64,000 nucleotides of DNA from positions 55,469,414 to 55,533,413 of the forward strand of contig CM057230.1 in the NCBI GenBank assembly GCA_029891385.1, given 5' to 3'. The DNA comes from Erythroxylum novogranatense. Taxonomy: Eukaryota; Streptophyta; Magnoliopsida; Malpighiales; Erythroxylaceae. The translations under genes and the position numbers were made by a program. Below the pieces are notes generated by a model. It had not been told where the DNA came from, ran no database searches, and was given only the letters and a program-made list of their open reading frames with translations. Each line of letters begins with the position of its first letter. Position 1 is the first letter of the stretch. Positions 48,901 through 59,430 of the stretch are shown piece after piece.

Positions 48901-49375
48901 CGATATGCATGAATTGGGTGAACCATCGATGATGGTTTCTCATTGAGTTCGCAAACTCACCCAACATTGCAAATATTTTTCAGGGATCAACGAGTACCCC
49001 GTTAGACAAACGGGAGTATGATTACTGCAAGAGAGTTAGAGTTTGAAGTCGGGATCAGTTTCACGTCTGCATTTAAGTCATTCTGATTTATATGTAAATT
49101 GTATTTCCGCATATTAGTACTGTTATTGCATAGGGCCCCAATTGATTAATGTTGTATTGTAATATGATTGCTAAAATAGTATTTTGAATGAAAATATTTT
49201 CGTATCGCGGGCCCAAATTGTTTACTGATATACGCACACTCGATTGCTTTCAAAAAAAATATCTTACTGAGTTTTTGAATGGATTTGACTACTCTAGCAT
49301 ACCACCCTCGTGAGGCACGGGCTCAGATATCACCCACGATGTCAGGTTTGAGTCTTGCGAGAGTGGGATGCTACA
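45978..49375 (+). repeat. Gypsy-type 3' LTR
   Basis: 3398 bp matching the 5' LTR throughout. The clearest differences are in the cassette (47325-47403) and scattered substitutions. It is followed by the duplicated AAACG. Confidence 0.93.
47325..47403. repeat. Tandem cassette in the Gypsy 3' LTR
   Basis: About five copies of a 14-bp unit, AGACGAATGAAAGC or variants. The same site in the 5' LTR carries GCGCATTTAATGAAAGC-type units instead. The flanks are shared. Confidence 0.92.
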
Positions 49376-52300
49376 AAACGGATATGGGGGTTCCCAAAAC
49401 CCCTCCAAATCCTCTCTCATGCTTCTTACATCCAATCTAACATCATATACACTTATAATCTTTACATATTCACTTATTCCAATGCCAAAACACTTCATAA
49501 CAACTCAAAAAACATATTTATCTCATCAAACTCTCAATTCTTAATTCATTTCGTTCATCCAAACCGTAATTCCCATCAATATCCATAGTTGTCATACACA
49601 CAAAATCCTAAGTAGCATCCCAACTTTTAACAATCATATCTCTTCATTCCGATGTCCAATAATTACAAGCTTTATAATGTTGGAAAGATAAGAAGATCAT
49701 CTACAACTTCAAAGAGGACCATTTTCACTAATTCTACCCAAATTTTTCCAGAATTTCCCTTAAATCCTGAACACAAATCTTACCCTTATGAAAAACTTGA
49801 ACTTTGCCCCACTTTCACTTCCTTAGCTAATACACCATCATTGTTATCCATTCAAATACTAATCCTTCTTTTCCATAAAAATTTCAATTATAAGAAATGG
49901 CAACTCATATTCAAAGTTCATCAATTTAGTTGGATTACTTCTTTAAGTGTACTTAATTTCAACTACCAATAGAAGTTCATCAAATCATCACTTCACTTTA
50001 TTCAAAACATCTCATGATTATCATTATAACATTCCTATCTTCATGTCCATATTGCCTCACTTATATATATATATATATATATATATATCAATTCATATGC
50101 AAAGTTCATTAACTCACATGGATCGCTTCTTCAAATGTACTTAATTCCAATTTAACCTCATCCTTAATTAATCCATATTTTAACTCCACCTTGATCCATA
50201 CCCAATTTCTCATTCAACAATGACAATCATCCATACACAATTTCACATTTCATTATTATCATACACAATTCCATAATTCATATCCATACACAATTCCATA
50301 TTTCATTCACATCATATATAAGAGTTTACAAGCTCCAATGGCATTTCCAAACCATGTTACAATATTTCACAAAATCACAAATTACATCATTCAATTGCTC
50401 AAAATGCAATTACAACTTTGTATTTACATAATCTAACTTCAAATACACAACAAAACATGTCAATTCGGATTTATGCCTCTTTCGCTCTGTTTCTTGCTCA
50501 ACACCTGAATTGGGGAAAGAGAGTGGGGGTGAGCTTTAAAAGTCCGTGAGTAACATGCTTATAAGAAATAACAAGAAAAAAATTTTCAAAAAAGTCCACT
50601 GTTACAAAATGCTTATTGAATCATAAATCTCACTTTTCTCAAAACTCTTGTCAAGAAATCAAAATCGCAACATCACAACTCATGCATTTTTTTTCAACTT
50701 GTTCATAAATCATGAATGCATCAAAACTTGTTACAATTCATAAAAACATAATAATGGTTTAGGTAAGTCCATAAACATGACGAACTACACAATTCCATAT
50801 AATAGCCTTGAGTAGTCGTAAACTTGAGGGAGTCCTTGAAGGAGCTCTGTGCCACTAGCAGGTAGGCGGGATAAGCCTATTCTTAAGTCAACGTGCACGT
50901 GACAGTTCTTGGATAGACTACCAAAACCCACACAACATGTATTTCAAAACTTGTTGCCCATAATGGCACTTTTCGAAAAACTTGATTTTTCTTGACATTT
51001 TTGCCATAATGGCATAATTCAAAACGACATTTATTCATGATCATGCAATATCTCACATTTCATTAACCAAATTCACATATCAATCACATAACAATTTCAC
51101 AAATCGTTCACAAGCAATAATGTAACAAATATGAAGCAATTTGAAATCATTTTCTTCTCTGGCTTTAAAAGGAAACATTTATGGCTCGTCAATTCTATTA
51201 TAAACACGATATCCACCTTAAATCCTTGCTTATAAACTTGTTCAACATGCTTCCCCTCTTGCTCCTCTTGAATCCTCTCTTAATCTCCTTTAACAATAGC
51301 CACAAAATCCCCAAATCAAAAGATATCTAAATTGATCAACCCCAAAGAAACATATCATGAAATTGATCTTAAAATTCTTAAACTCATACCATTCTTAAGC
51401 TATCTAAATCATAACCCTTTCAAAAAATCAATAAATCAAAAACACTCTTGTCATTTATAAACATTTCACAGTAGAAAATTCATCAAAAGCTTATTTCTCA
51501 AAATTTCTCAATTTTTCAAACTTCATTAACCATTTCAAATCATGTAAATCTCAATTTCTTTCAAAAATTTCATGAACAATATTCAAATCATGTAATGCAT
51601 CACATAACACACATAAGCACATAATATATCAAAATGGTTTGGGTCGGTCCAAAACAGAATGTACTGCACATTCTCGAATAGCGGTCCTGTGCAGTCGTGG
51701 ACAAAAAGTACTACACCTTCCCGCATAGCGATCCGATGTAGCCGTAAACTTATGGGAGTCCGAAATCGGAGCTCCAAGGCCACAAGCGGGCAGGTAGACG
51801 AAGCCTAGACAAGTGCACTTGACCCTTTTATGGGACCTAACCAAACCCACATAACACATTTCACACTTGAAAAATCGGATTTGCCCGAAGGCACGTTTCG
51901 AAAATTCAGTCTTTCATGTCATCTCATATTCAAACATAATGACATTCATGAAATCACAATGACACACATAATGTCACATATTTCACACAAATTCATATAT
52001 CAAATGCACATTCATTCTCAAATAAGGAATGCAAAAATTTTCATAATTTATCACTTCATTCATAAATAATGAATTCACAAATTTCCTTAATTTATCAAAT
52101 CATTTAAAACTTGTAATCATTTTCTAAAAACATTTGGAAACAACAAACTTCGATACTTTCTTTCTAAATTTTTTGAAAACATTTACATGGCTTATAATTC
52201 AAAATATAAACATGGTACCCATCTCATATCCATGCTTGGAACTTGTTCAAAGCCTCAATTTCTCCATTCTTTTCCTTAATTTTCCTCATCCAGGACAAAA

Positions 52301-53660
52301 ACCCTAATTCATAAACATCCAAAATTTGAATAATTTATAGTAAGCAATCACCAAAATTGAGCTTGGAAACCATAAACCCATTTACTCTTTAAGCTAAATA
52401 AACCAAAATTCTTTCAAAATTTAACAAGTCAAAAAAAATTCTCTTACCTTAATCTTCACCATTTTCGAATTTTCTTAGCTCCATAGGAAAGCTCTCATGC
52501 TCTTCCACCTTCTTCCTCTTGAATCATCTTAAAATTCTCGTTGAAACCCAAGAAAATTGAAACCCTAATCTTTTTCTTTCTTCTTTCTTCTTTCTTCTTC
52601 TCCACCGAAGTCTCCTTCCTCTCCCTTCTTTCTTCTTTCTTTTCTTTTCTTTCTTTCTTCCCATTTCGTTCCTTACTCCTTCTTAAACGGCAACCCAACT
52701 ACTTGCAATTTAAATGAATGAGAAATGACCATAATGCCCTTCCTTAAAACCCTAGAAACTTAAAAGCTTAAGTAACCTTCCAATTTTGCCCTTCATGCCT
52801 TCTTTACACTTTAATTCAATTTAATCCAATCAAATTATGCCATATGATCTTACTTAATTTAACATGCTAATTATTCACATTAACATGCTAATTAAGTCCT
52901 CAAAATCATAAAATATAACAAAGTCTTAAAATTCATTAAATCATGCTTAACTTAGGACATTTTTCAAATCATCAAATTGAAGGAATTTGCTAAAACTTCC
53001 TTCTAGAGAAATGTTCCTCATTGTCTCAATTTCATAATGACACCAAAATCATTTAATTTGGTTCACTACTCCAAAAGTTATACTCCAAACATTTTGGACT
53101 ATTCTTATGCTAAAACATTTTCCTGTGATTTAATTCCATCCGAAAATTGACATTCTTAAAGACTAAATTGAAACTCAATTTCTTCAGAACATTTGTAGTC
53201 CTATCTCTCTAGTTTAATTCAAATTAAGAATCACATCATTTGGATGACTAGAGCAAAAGTTATGGGCAAAATACTTTCAACTCTTACTAATCCAAGACTG
53301 AACACTAAACCCAAATTCAATTCAGAAATTAAAAGTACTAGGGGCTAAATTGAAATTCAATACCTTCATATGACTTGTAGCCTCATGTCTCTAGTTTATT
53401 GTGCAACAAGAATCAACTCAATTGTATCTCCACAGACTAAGAATTTACCAAAATACTGAACCATGTTCAGAAAATTTCCCAACTCACTTTGACTAAATCA
53501 ATCATCCTCAATTTAATCTCAAAAATACACAATTTTCTATTGAAAGATAGAGGGATGTCTTAGGAATCCAACACTTCAAAAATCAGGTCGATCGGAGGTT
53601 GGACGAAAAAGTTATGGCCAAAAGAATGAAGAGAGGTCGGTCAGGAAAAATTCCAAATTG

Positions 53661-53755
53661 GAGCTTGCACTCGCGAGCAGGCGAGGCGCTCGCGAGCGGG
53701 TCGCTCGTCAGGGCGACCGAGCGGTAGCGATCGAGCTGGTCTCTCACCAGGGCAA
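53661..53755. repeat. CpG-rich cassette of unit B (right)
   Basis: About 95 bp rich in CG, with CTCGCGAGC palindromes at 53670 and 53689 and related GCTCGTCAGGGCGACC / GAGCTGGTCTCTCACC words. It lies between AAAAGTTATGGCCAAAAG and AATTCATAACTTGTGACTC, precisely the address of the GGTCGGCC minisatellite in unit C. Confidence 0.9.
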
Positions 53756-53774
53756 CCTTCCAACTTCTAAAATT

Positions 53775-54640
53775 CATAACTTGTGACTCAGAACTCCAAA
53801 ATTTTCAAATTTGGTATCAATGGAAAGATAAAAGAAAGCTCTACAATTGCCATGAAGAATTCAAAAGCCAAATCCGTCTCTAAAGGTATCAAAATCCCAC
53901 TCAAACTTTCTATCCAAATAATATCTCCCTAAACAATAACTCAACTTTGAAAATTTCTATCTTTCAACTCCAAGGTCCAAAAATGTCATATTTTATATTA
54001 ATGCAAAGATCAAAAGCAACCTACAACTTTTATGAAGGACAAAAATATCAATTTGGCCTCTAAGAGAGTGAAAAATCACTTCAAAGTTCCTATCTACTAA
54101 TACTCTTCCCAAACAGTAATAGCAACTTGTAAAAATCATAATTTCTTATTCCATGTTTCAAAAATTCTATACTTTATATCAATGGACAGATCAAAACATA
54201 ATATAAAACTTTCATGAAGCACTTAAAGGCAATTTCAACCTCTAACTAAGTCAATTTTTCAATCAAAATTTCTGCCCAGAAATGTGTCATCCTATATCAC
54301 ATCCAAACTTTAAATTTTCATATCTTCCTATTTCCACAATAAAAAATAACATATTATATACCATTGTAAATCTAGGAAAATCTTCTACAACTTTCCATAA
54401 GGCTAATTGCTCCAATTCAAACCATCAATACATAATTTGCCTCAAAACACAGCATACACAATCCTACACTTAAGAGCATTTTTCAAAAGCAAAGCAAAAT
54501 ACACTTAATGTCGAATAATCATAACTTTCAATCTCGACATCGAAAATTGTCATACTTTATGACGATATAAAGCTCTTAACAGAAGCTACAACTTTCATGA
54601 AGATCATTTTCTCACATTCAACCTAAATCAACCCATAAAA
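53775..54640. repeat. Array of about five 180-200-bp modules in unit B
   Basis: CATAACT-type starts lie near 53775, 53958, 54137, 54318 and 54521. Each is followed by TATCAATGGAAAGATAAAAG-like and CTACAACTTTCATGAAG-like segments. It is colinear with 34290-35210 of unit C. Confidence 0.85.
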
Positions 54641-55090
54641 ATTTACAAAGATTGCAGGTCAAAAAGGTTCTGCTACTATTCATCCCAAACAATTTCAAAC
54701 TTACAATTCTCCAAAATCTCACACTTTCACTATTTATTTCTTGCTTTTCAACTTCCATTTAAATCAAATTGTTCACTCTCAATTTTATAACACATACACA
54801 TTTACTCAAAACTCAAGTCATCCAAAACCAAAAATAAATCTTTTCACATCAATTTCCTTTAACTCAAAAACACTCACAACATATCCATATACAAAAACAC
54901 TCTTTTCATGCATTATCCTCAAACATATTATGTCAATTTGCTCCAATTAGCATGGCTAAATTAAAACATCAAACACAATCATTCCACTTCATGCATATTC
55001 TTTCTCTTTATACTTGCATAATTCACCACGATTTCCCCATTTTATGTCAATTTATACTTCAAAATTTCAAGAAAAATTCAGGTTCCAACA

Positions 55091-56464
55091 AAACCCATCA
55101 GAAAATCCATAGTCACCCTTTACCACTTCCACTCAGGAATGGACAATGGCCTTAACTTGCTTGAGGTGCCTGGTGTTTAGCCTTGACTTGCTGACACACT
55201 AGACACTTACTTGCATATTCTGTTGCATCTCTCTTTATGCCTTTCCACCAGAAATACTCTTTCAAATCTCTGTACATTCTGGTGCTATCTGGGTGCATGA
55301 CATAAGGCACATTGTGTGACTTGTCAAGTATCTCATTCTTTACCTCCTTGACATTCGAATACAAAGTATGTTTCCTCTAATCATAAGTCCATCATCCCTC
55401 ACTTCCACTTCAGATTTCTTACCGTTTTGAATTTCTTCCCAAATCTTGTTCAATTCTACATCCTATGCTTGTAACTCCTTAACTTTCTCCTTGAGTATCG
55501 GTTTCACTCTGAAATTTACAATAATGCAATCTGGTTCCTCTTGTGTCAAACTTATTTTCAACTTATCCACCTATGTCAACAACGAAAAATAAACTGTCTG
55601 AGCATAGGCTATAGAGGATTTCCTACTCAAGGCATCCGCCATTACATTTACCTTTACTGGACGGTATTCAATTAACTGGTCATAATCCTTAAGCAACTCT
55701 AGTCACCTTCTCTATCTCAAATTCAACTCTTTTTAGCTAAATAAGTACTTAAGACTTTTGTGATCTATAAAAATTCTTGTCTGAACCTTATACAAATAAA
55801 ATCTTCAAATCTTCAGAAAAAAATCACTGCTACCAATTCTAGATTATGGGTCGGATAATTCAACTCATACGACTTCAGTTGTCGTGAGGCATAATCTATT
55901 ACTTTGTCTCCCTGCATTAACACACAACTCAAACCCTTTCTTAAAGCATCACTGTAAACTGTATAACCGTCATCTTCTCTAGGAAAAGTCAGAATTGGAA
56001 CACTTGTTAATCTGTGTTTAAGCTCCTCAAAACTTTTGACATTCATCACTCCAGATAAACTTCTGATTTTTCCTTAACAACTTAGTCATTGGAGCAGCTA
56101 TCATAGAAAACCCTTCCACAAACCTCCTATAATAACCTTCCAGACCCATAAAACTACTCACTTTAGTCACTATCTTGGGTGCATGCCACGTCACCACTGC
56201 TTTAATTTTTCTCAGATCAATATGTGCCCCATCCTTCGAAATAATATGTCCAAGGAAGATCACCTCATGAAGCTAAAGCTCATACTTGCTTATCTTAGCA
56301 TAAAGCTCCTTTTCCCTCCGTGTTTGCAACACTATTATGAGATGTTCTTCATATTCCTCTTCATTCATGGAATAAACCAGAATGTCATCGATAAACACTA
56401 TGACAAATTGATCCAGATACTCCTTGAAGACCCTATTTATGAGATCCATGTGAAGTAAATCACT
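55091..56464 (-). pseudogene. Ty3/Gypsy pol fragment (reverse transcriptase, RNase H, integrase start)
   Basis: Minus-strand reading gives [32 protein letters not shown] (the FIDD catalytic box of reverse transcriptase, near 56390), IFLGHIISKDG and SSFMGLEGYYRRFVEGFS. RNase H follows ([38 protein letters not shown]-like and ADALSRKS-like pieces). The integrase HHCC zinc motif (HNVPYVMHPDSTRMYRDLKE, CLVCQQVKAKH) comes next, then IPEWKW, a stop and TMDFLMGF, holding the first catalytic Asp. The text stops exactly at 55090, where LTR unit B begins. The 5' side is cut at 56464 by another LTR. Several stops and frameshifts are present. RT before integrase order defines Gypsy. Confidence 0.92.
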
Positions 56465-57517
56465 TGTTAATATAGAATCCAATATAATATGTAAACTACA
56501 CAAGAAGGGGGTTGAATTGTGTAATCTTTTTGAAAATATTAATCTTTTGAGACTTCTTGAATTTCTTTACAAAATTCAAATGATTGCTAAAACGCTTTGC
56601 TAAAGTTGATAAGCAATGCAATCACAAGTAATATTATCTACTCATCTAACATAAGAAAATTAAAACATAAGGGTTAGAGAGTAGACGTTGTGATTTTATA
56701 CTTGTTCACCCCAAACCTTTGGTTACATCCAGTCCCCAGAGTTTTTCTAAGATTTCACTATACTCTTCAACTTTACAAGTATTCTTTCAACATGTCGAGC
56801 CTCTTCAGGTCACTCTTACAAAGTATTCTTTATTAGCTATGTTAGCCTCTCCAGGCTCTAGCCTTCCTTTCTCTCTCTAAGAAAATTATTTTTGAGCTTT
56901 CACGTTACAGATGTATTTGTTCACTTCTTTTTCACTTTGAATATATATTTTTTGCTAATATAAAAAACGTACAAGATTAATTCTCTATCTATATGTAGTT
57001 TTCGACTAGAACTAATATTTATAGCCTAAGTCTCCAACTGTCTTCTTGATAACTGGTTCTTGAATCTTCTAGAAACAGTTATTAGTTGAGTCCTGTAACT
57101 AACTCCAACTAATTAACTGACTGACATTCTAGAATATCTTCCTTTTGTATCATCTGGAATAACTTTTCTTTTGTTACTACATTTTGTCTGTTATTTCGCT
57201 TCGTCTTATGCTGCGCTTTGTCTTATGCTTCGACTTCGTCTTATGCTTCATCTTATATTGCACTTCGTCTTATGCTTTGTCTTATGTTACATTTCATCTT
57301 ATATTGTTGTGCTTCATCTTATGTTGCGCTTTGTCTTATATTGTTGTGCTTCTTCTTATGATGCGCTTCGTCTTATGCTTCGTCTTATGTTGCCTAAATG
57401 TTACTTACATTTATCTGCACACTTAACAAACCCATCTAAACATTTCATACATTTCTAATATTATTATTATTTAATTGTCATCAAAATTAATAGAAGTGAA
57501 GTCCTCTTGACTTAACA
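56465..57517 (-). repeat. Copia-like LTR (SIRE-type ends)
   Basis: On the minus strand it runs from TGTTAAGTCAAGAGGACTTC at 57517 to TTAACA at 56465, so its ends are inverted (TGTTAA/TTAACA). A polypurine tract with TGATGATAAC-type context precedes it. The AAGGGGG-like word near 56505 and this tract recall SIRE/Maximus Copia elements. It contains a TTCGTCTTATG minisatellite and cuts the Gypsy pol fragment. Confidence 0.65.
57196..57402. repeat. TTCGTCTTATG minisatellite in the LTR
   Basis: About 14 irregular copies of TTCGTCTTATGYTGC or shorter, 10-18 bp apart, many with CG at the same place. The long open frames across it are a by-product of the repeat. Confidence 0.92.
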
Positions 57518-57534
57518 ATCTCCCTCTTTTTGAT
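57518..57534 (-). promoter_or_regulatory. Polypurine tract of the Copia-like LTR
   Basis: Minus-strand ATCAAAAAGAGGGAGAT directly precedes the LTR start TGTTAAG, marking the LTR as a 3' LTR of a minus-strand element. Confidence 0.7.
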
Positions 57535-59394
57535 GATAACAAATAATCATAATTTTAGAAGGTAAAATGAAATTTATGAGCGAATAGTATTTAGACGAAT
57601 AATAAACCAAAGAAAAATATAAGAAAAGAATTGCATACAAGACATATACAATGATTTCTATAAATTATTCTTATTCTCCTCTATATCTCCTTCTCGTTTT
57701 CTATCTATATCTCCTTCTCTCCCTATTTATTATTAATCAAAAAATTGATCATCGTAGACGCTTCAAAACTTCAGAAAACATACTTTGCATATCGGTGCGG
57801 ATCATCTTGAGGTCTTGTTTAATAGTAACCTATAATAGTGTTACTTCCTCAATTTCTTTTGCTAATGCCTCCTGAACTTCCTTCTAACTGTGACTTACTT
57901 CCATCCAATTTATGAAATGTTTCAAGAACTCTAGATTAACAGTAGGATCTTGGAGTATTTCACTTAGTGGATCAAGGTTTTCAACAGCAGATGGTTCTGA
58001 AGGTAAAATGTCTAACTCTATAATTTTTATAGAGGGTAGATTGAAAGATTGTTTTCCTTCTGGGAGATCAAGATCATCAGGTCTAGGTAGTTTCATAATT
58101 GGTTGCCCAAGAAGATGTAACGCATCATTGACTGAAGGTATGAAACCTAAAGGTCTGAAATGCATGACCAAATGCATAAAGATTTCTAAATTGAAATTGA
58201 TACCTTCAACTATGATACTTCTGTACTGTCCTTCTGGCACTTTCCTAACTACCATAAAGTTTTCATCTGTAATTGAAACTCAAAATTTACTTCCTAAGGC
58301 TTTTGAAATGTAGTGTGGAACATAGATACCTCCAGGTTGAGCTGCATTGCATGCATCATCTATGTTCTTCACAGCTACTTAAATCTGCTCTTCTGTAAGA
58401 TCATCTTTATTTCCCTTAGGAAACATCTTGTTTTTCCCTTTTTCTTTATTTCTCACAAGGGTTGAGCATATTGGTTGTATATCTGGCACAATTTTTATCA
58501 AATTTCTGCTCTTAATTGGATAGATTGTATACTGATCTTTTGAAATCTTCAATGGATATGGTTCTGCCTTCTCATATAGGAGAATACCATATAATCTTCG
58601 TTCTTCATGGCTCAAAAGATGTATCGTTTGATCATTAATTGGTATAGGTTTGACTAGTACCTTGACTGACTTTTTCGAAGGTTCTCTGATAATAATTGAG
58701 CTTCTGCTTTGAACAGGTACTGGTTCTTCTATAATCTTCATTCTCAAATCCTTTTTATTGATTGGTTGAGCAGGATTATAAGGTTCTAATTGATTTTCCA
58801 CTATTTTTTCCTTCTATTGAACCTCAGATGAAAAAACCTTCTTCTGACTAGGCTTCACTTTCTTTTGTTCTTCTGTCGGTTTGGAAGAAAGTTGTTATTG
58901 AGGCTTCTTCCTCTCAAATACTAACTTCCTTTTAATTTCAATCTCTCCAGATGATTTTGCTTATTAATTTTGCAAAATAGAGATAATTGATCTGGTAGGC
59001 TGTTGTCTTTGCTCTTGCTTTTTAGAATCTTCATCAAGAATTAGAGATGTCCTCTTCTTCTATTCTTGTTATCGTAAGGTCAATAATCTTGGTGACCTTC
59101 TTACTATTTGGATTTTTTTGTTTGAAGTGTGTCCGCCTTTCTCTTCAAAGACATTTGTTGTGATGATTGATGAACCCGACTTTCCTCTTTCTATAGAATC
59201 GTCTTAGGTTTTATTGATGCATCAGAAAATTTCTCAGTCTTTTCTTCTACAGATGTTCTTCCTATCGAACGAGGTTTTGTTGTTCTTGCAGACATATCAT
59301 GTTCACTTTTGCCTCATCTTACTATGAGCTCCCCCTCAGATATTTCTTTGGGACTAAAACTTCTAGCCGAATCATCATCAACCATTTTCCCCAT
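57535..59394 (-). pseudogene. Decayed retroelement ORF of unknown type
   Basis: Reading on the minus strand from the ATG at 59394 gives MGKMVDDDSARSFSPKEISE, then a serine/lysine-rich, charged region with several stops. An open stretch at 58801-58379 contains PIPINDQTIHLLSHEERRLY and KISKDQYTIYPIKS. Another at 58255-57884 contains EGQYRSIIVEGINFNLEI and FRPLGFIPSVNDALHLLGQP. A Glu/Lys-rich C-terminus (near 57890-57760) may be coiled coil. No gag, protease, integrase or polymerase motif is visible. Its place just upstream of a polypurine tract and 3' LTR is where env-like or extra ORFs sit in SIRE-type Copia elements, but I do not recognise the protein and that role is only a guess. About six stops or frameshifts make it non-coding today. 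Confidence 0.5.
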
Positions 59395-59430
59395 TATGTG
59401 AATAGTTGTGAATTTGATAATACTCTTCAC

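Larger units (their letters stand above)
38877..49375 (+). mobile_element. Complete but non-coding Gypsy-type LTR element, TSD AAACG
   Basis: A 10.5-kb element with LTRs at 38877-42284 and 45978-49375, flanked exactly by AAACG (38872-38876 and 49376-49380). LTR ends TGTAACATCCCA and TGGGATGCTACA are inverted. A primer-binding site (42289-42301) and a polypurine tract (45963-45976) are in place. The 3.7-kb interior shows no gag or pol motif in any frame. The words just before the polypurine tract, AATTTCGAGGACGAAATTTT, are the usual 3' end of plant chromovirus Gypsy pol genes. This identifies a Gypsy derivative that would depend on an autonomous relative. Confidence 0.88.
37975..55090 (-). mobile_element. 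LTR unit B, long chimeric LTR with repeated PBS junctions, split by a Gypsy element
   Basis: On the minus strand the LTR starts TGTTGGAACCTGAATTT at 55090 and ends at 38129, about 6.5 kb once the Gypsy insert is removed. It contains modules (54640-53770), a cassette (53755-53661), a first copy of the GTACCC/GCGGGCAGG region (52230-51630) and a second copy of that region (51240-50760). The ACCCACGAG-like block (near 50540), more modules (49900-49600) and a second cassette (38876-38730) follow. After the LTR end come two short PBS-to-CCAACA units (38049-38128 and 37975-38048). The outer flanks (GATGG left, AAACC right) do not match, so the unit was probably rearranged after insertion. Confidence 0.68.

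Noticed and set aside
49947..50144. ORF at 49947-50144 as a small membrane protein
   Set aside because: The hydrophobic stretch comes from a (TA)n run at 50064-50087.
57171..57458. Long overlapping open frames on the plus strand
   Set aside because: They arise from the TTCGTCTTATG minisatellite, which lacks stops in two frames. The translations are low-complexity Leu/Cys/Met repeats.
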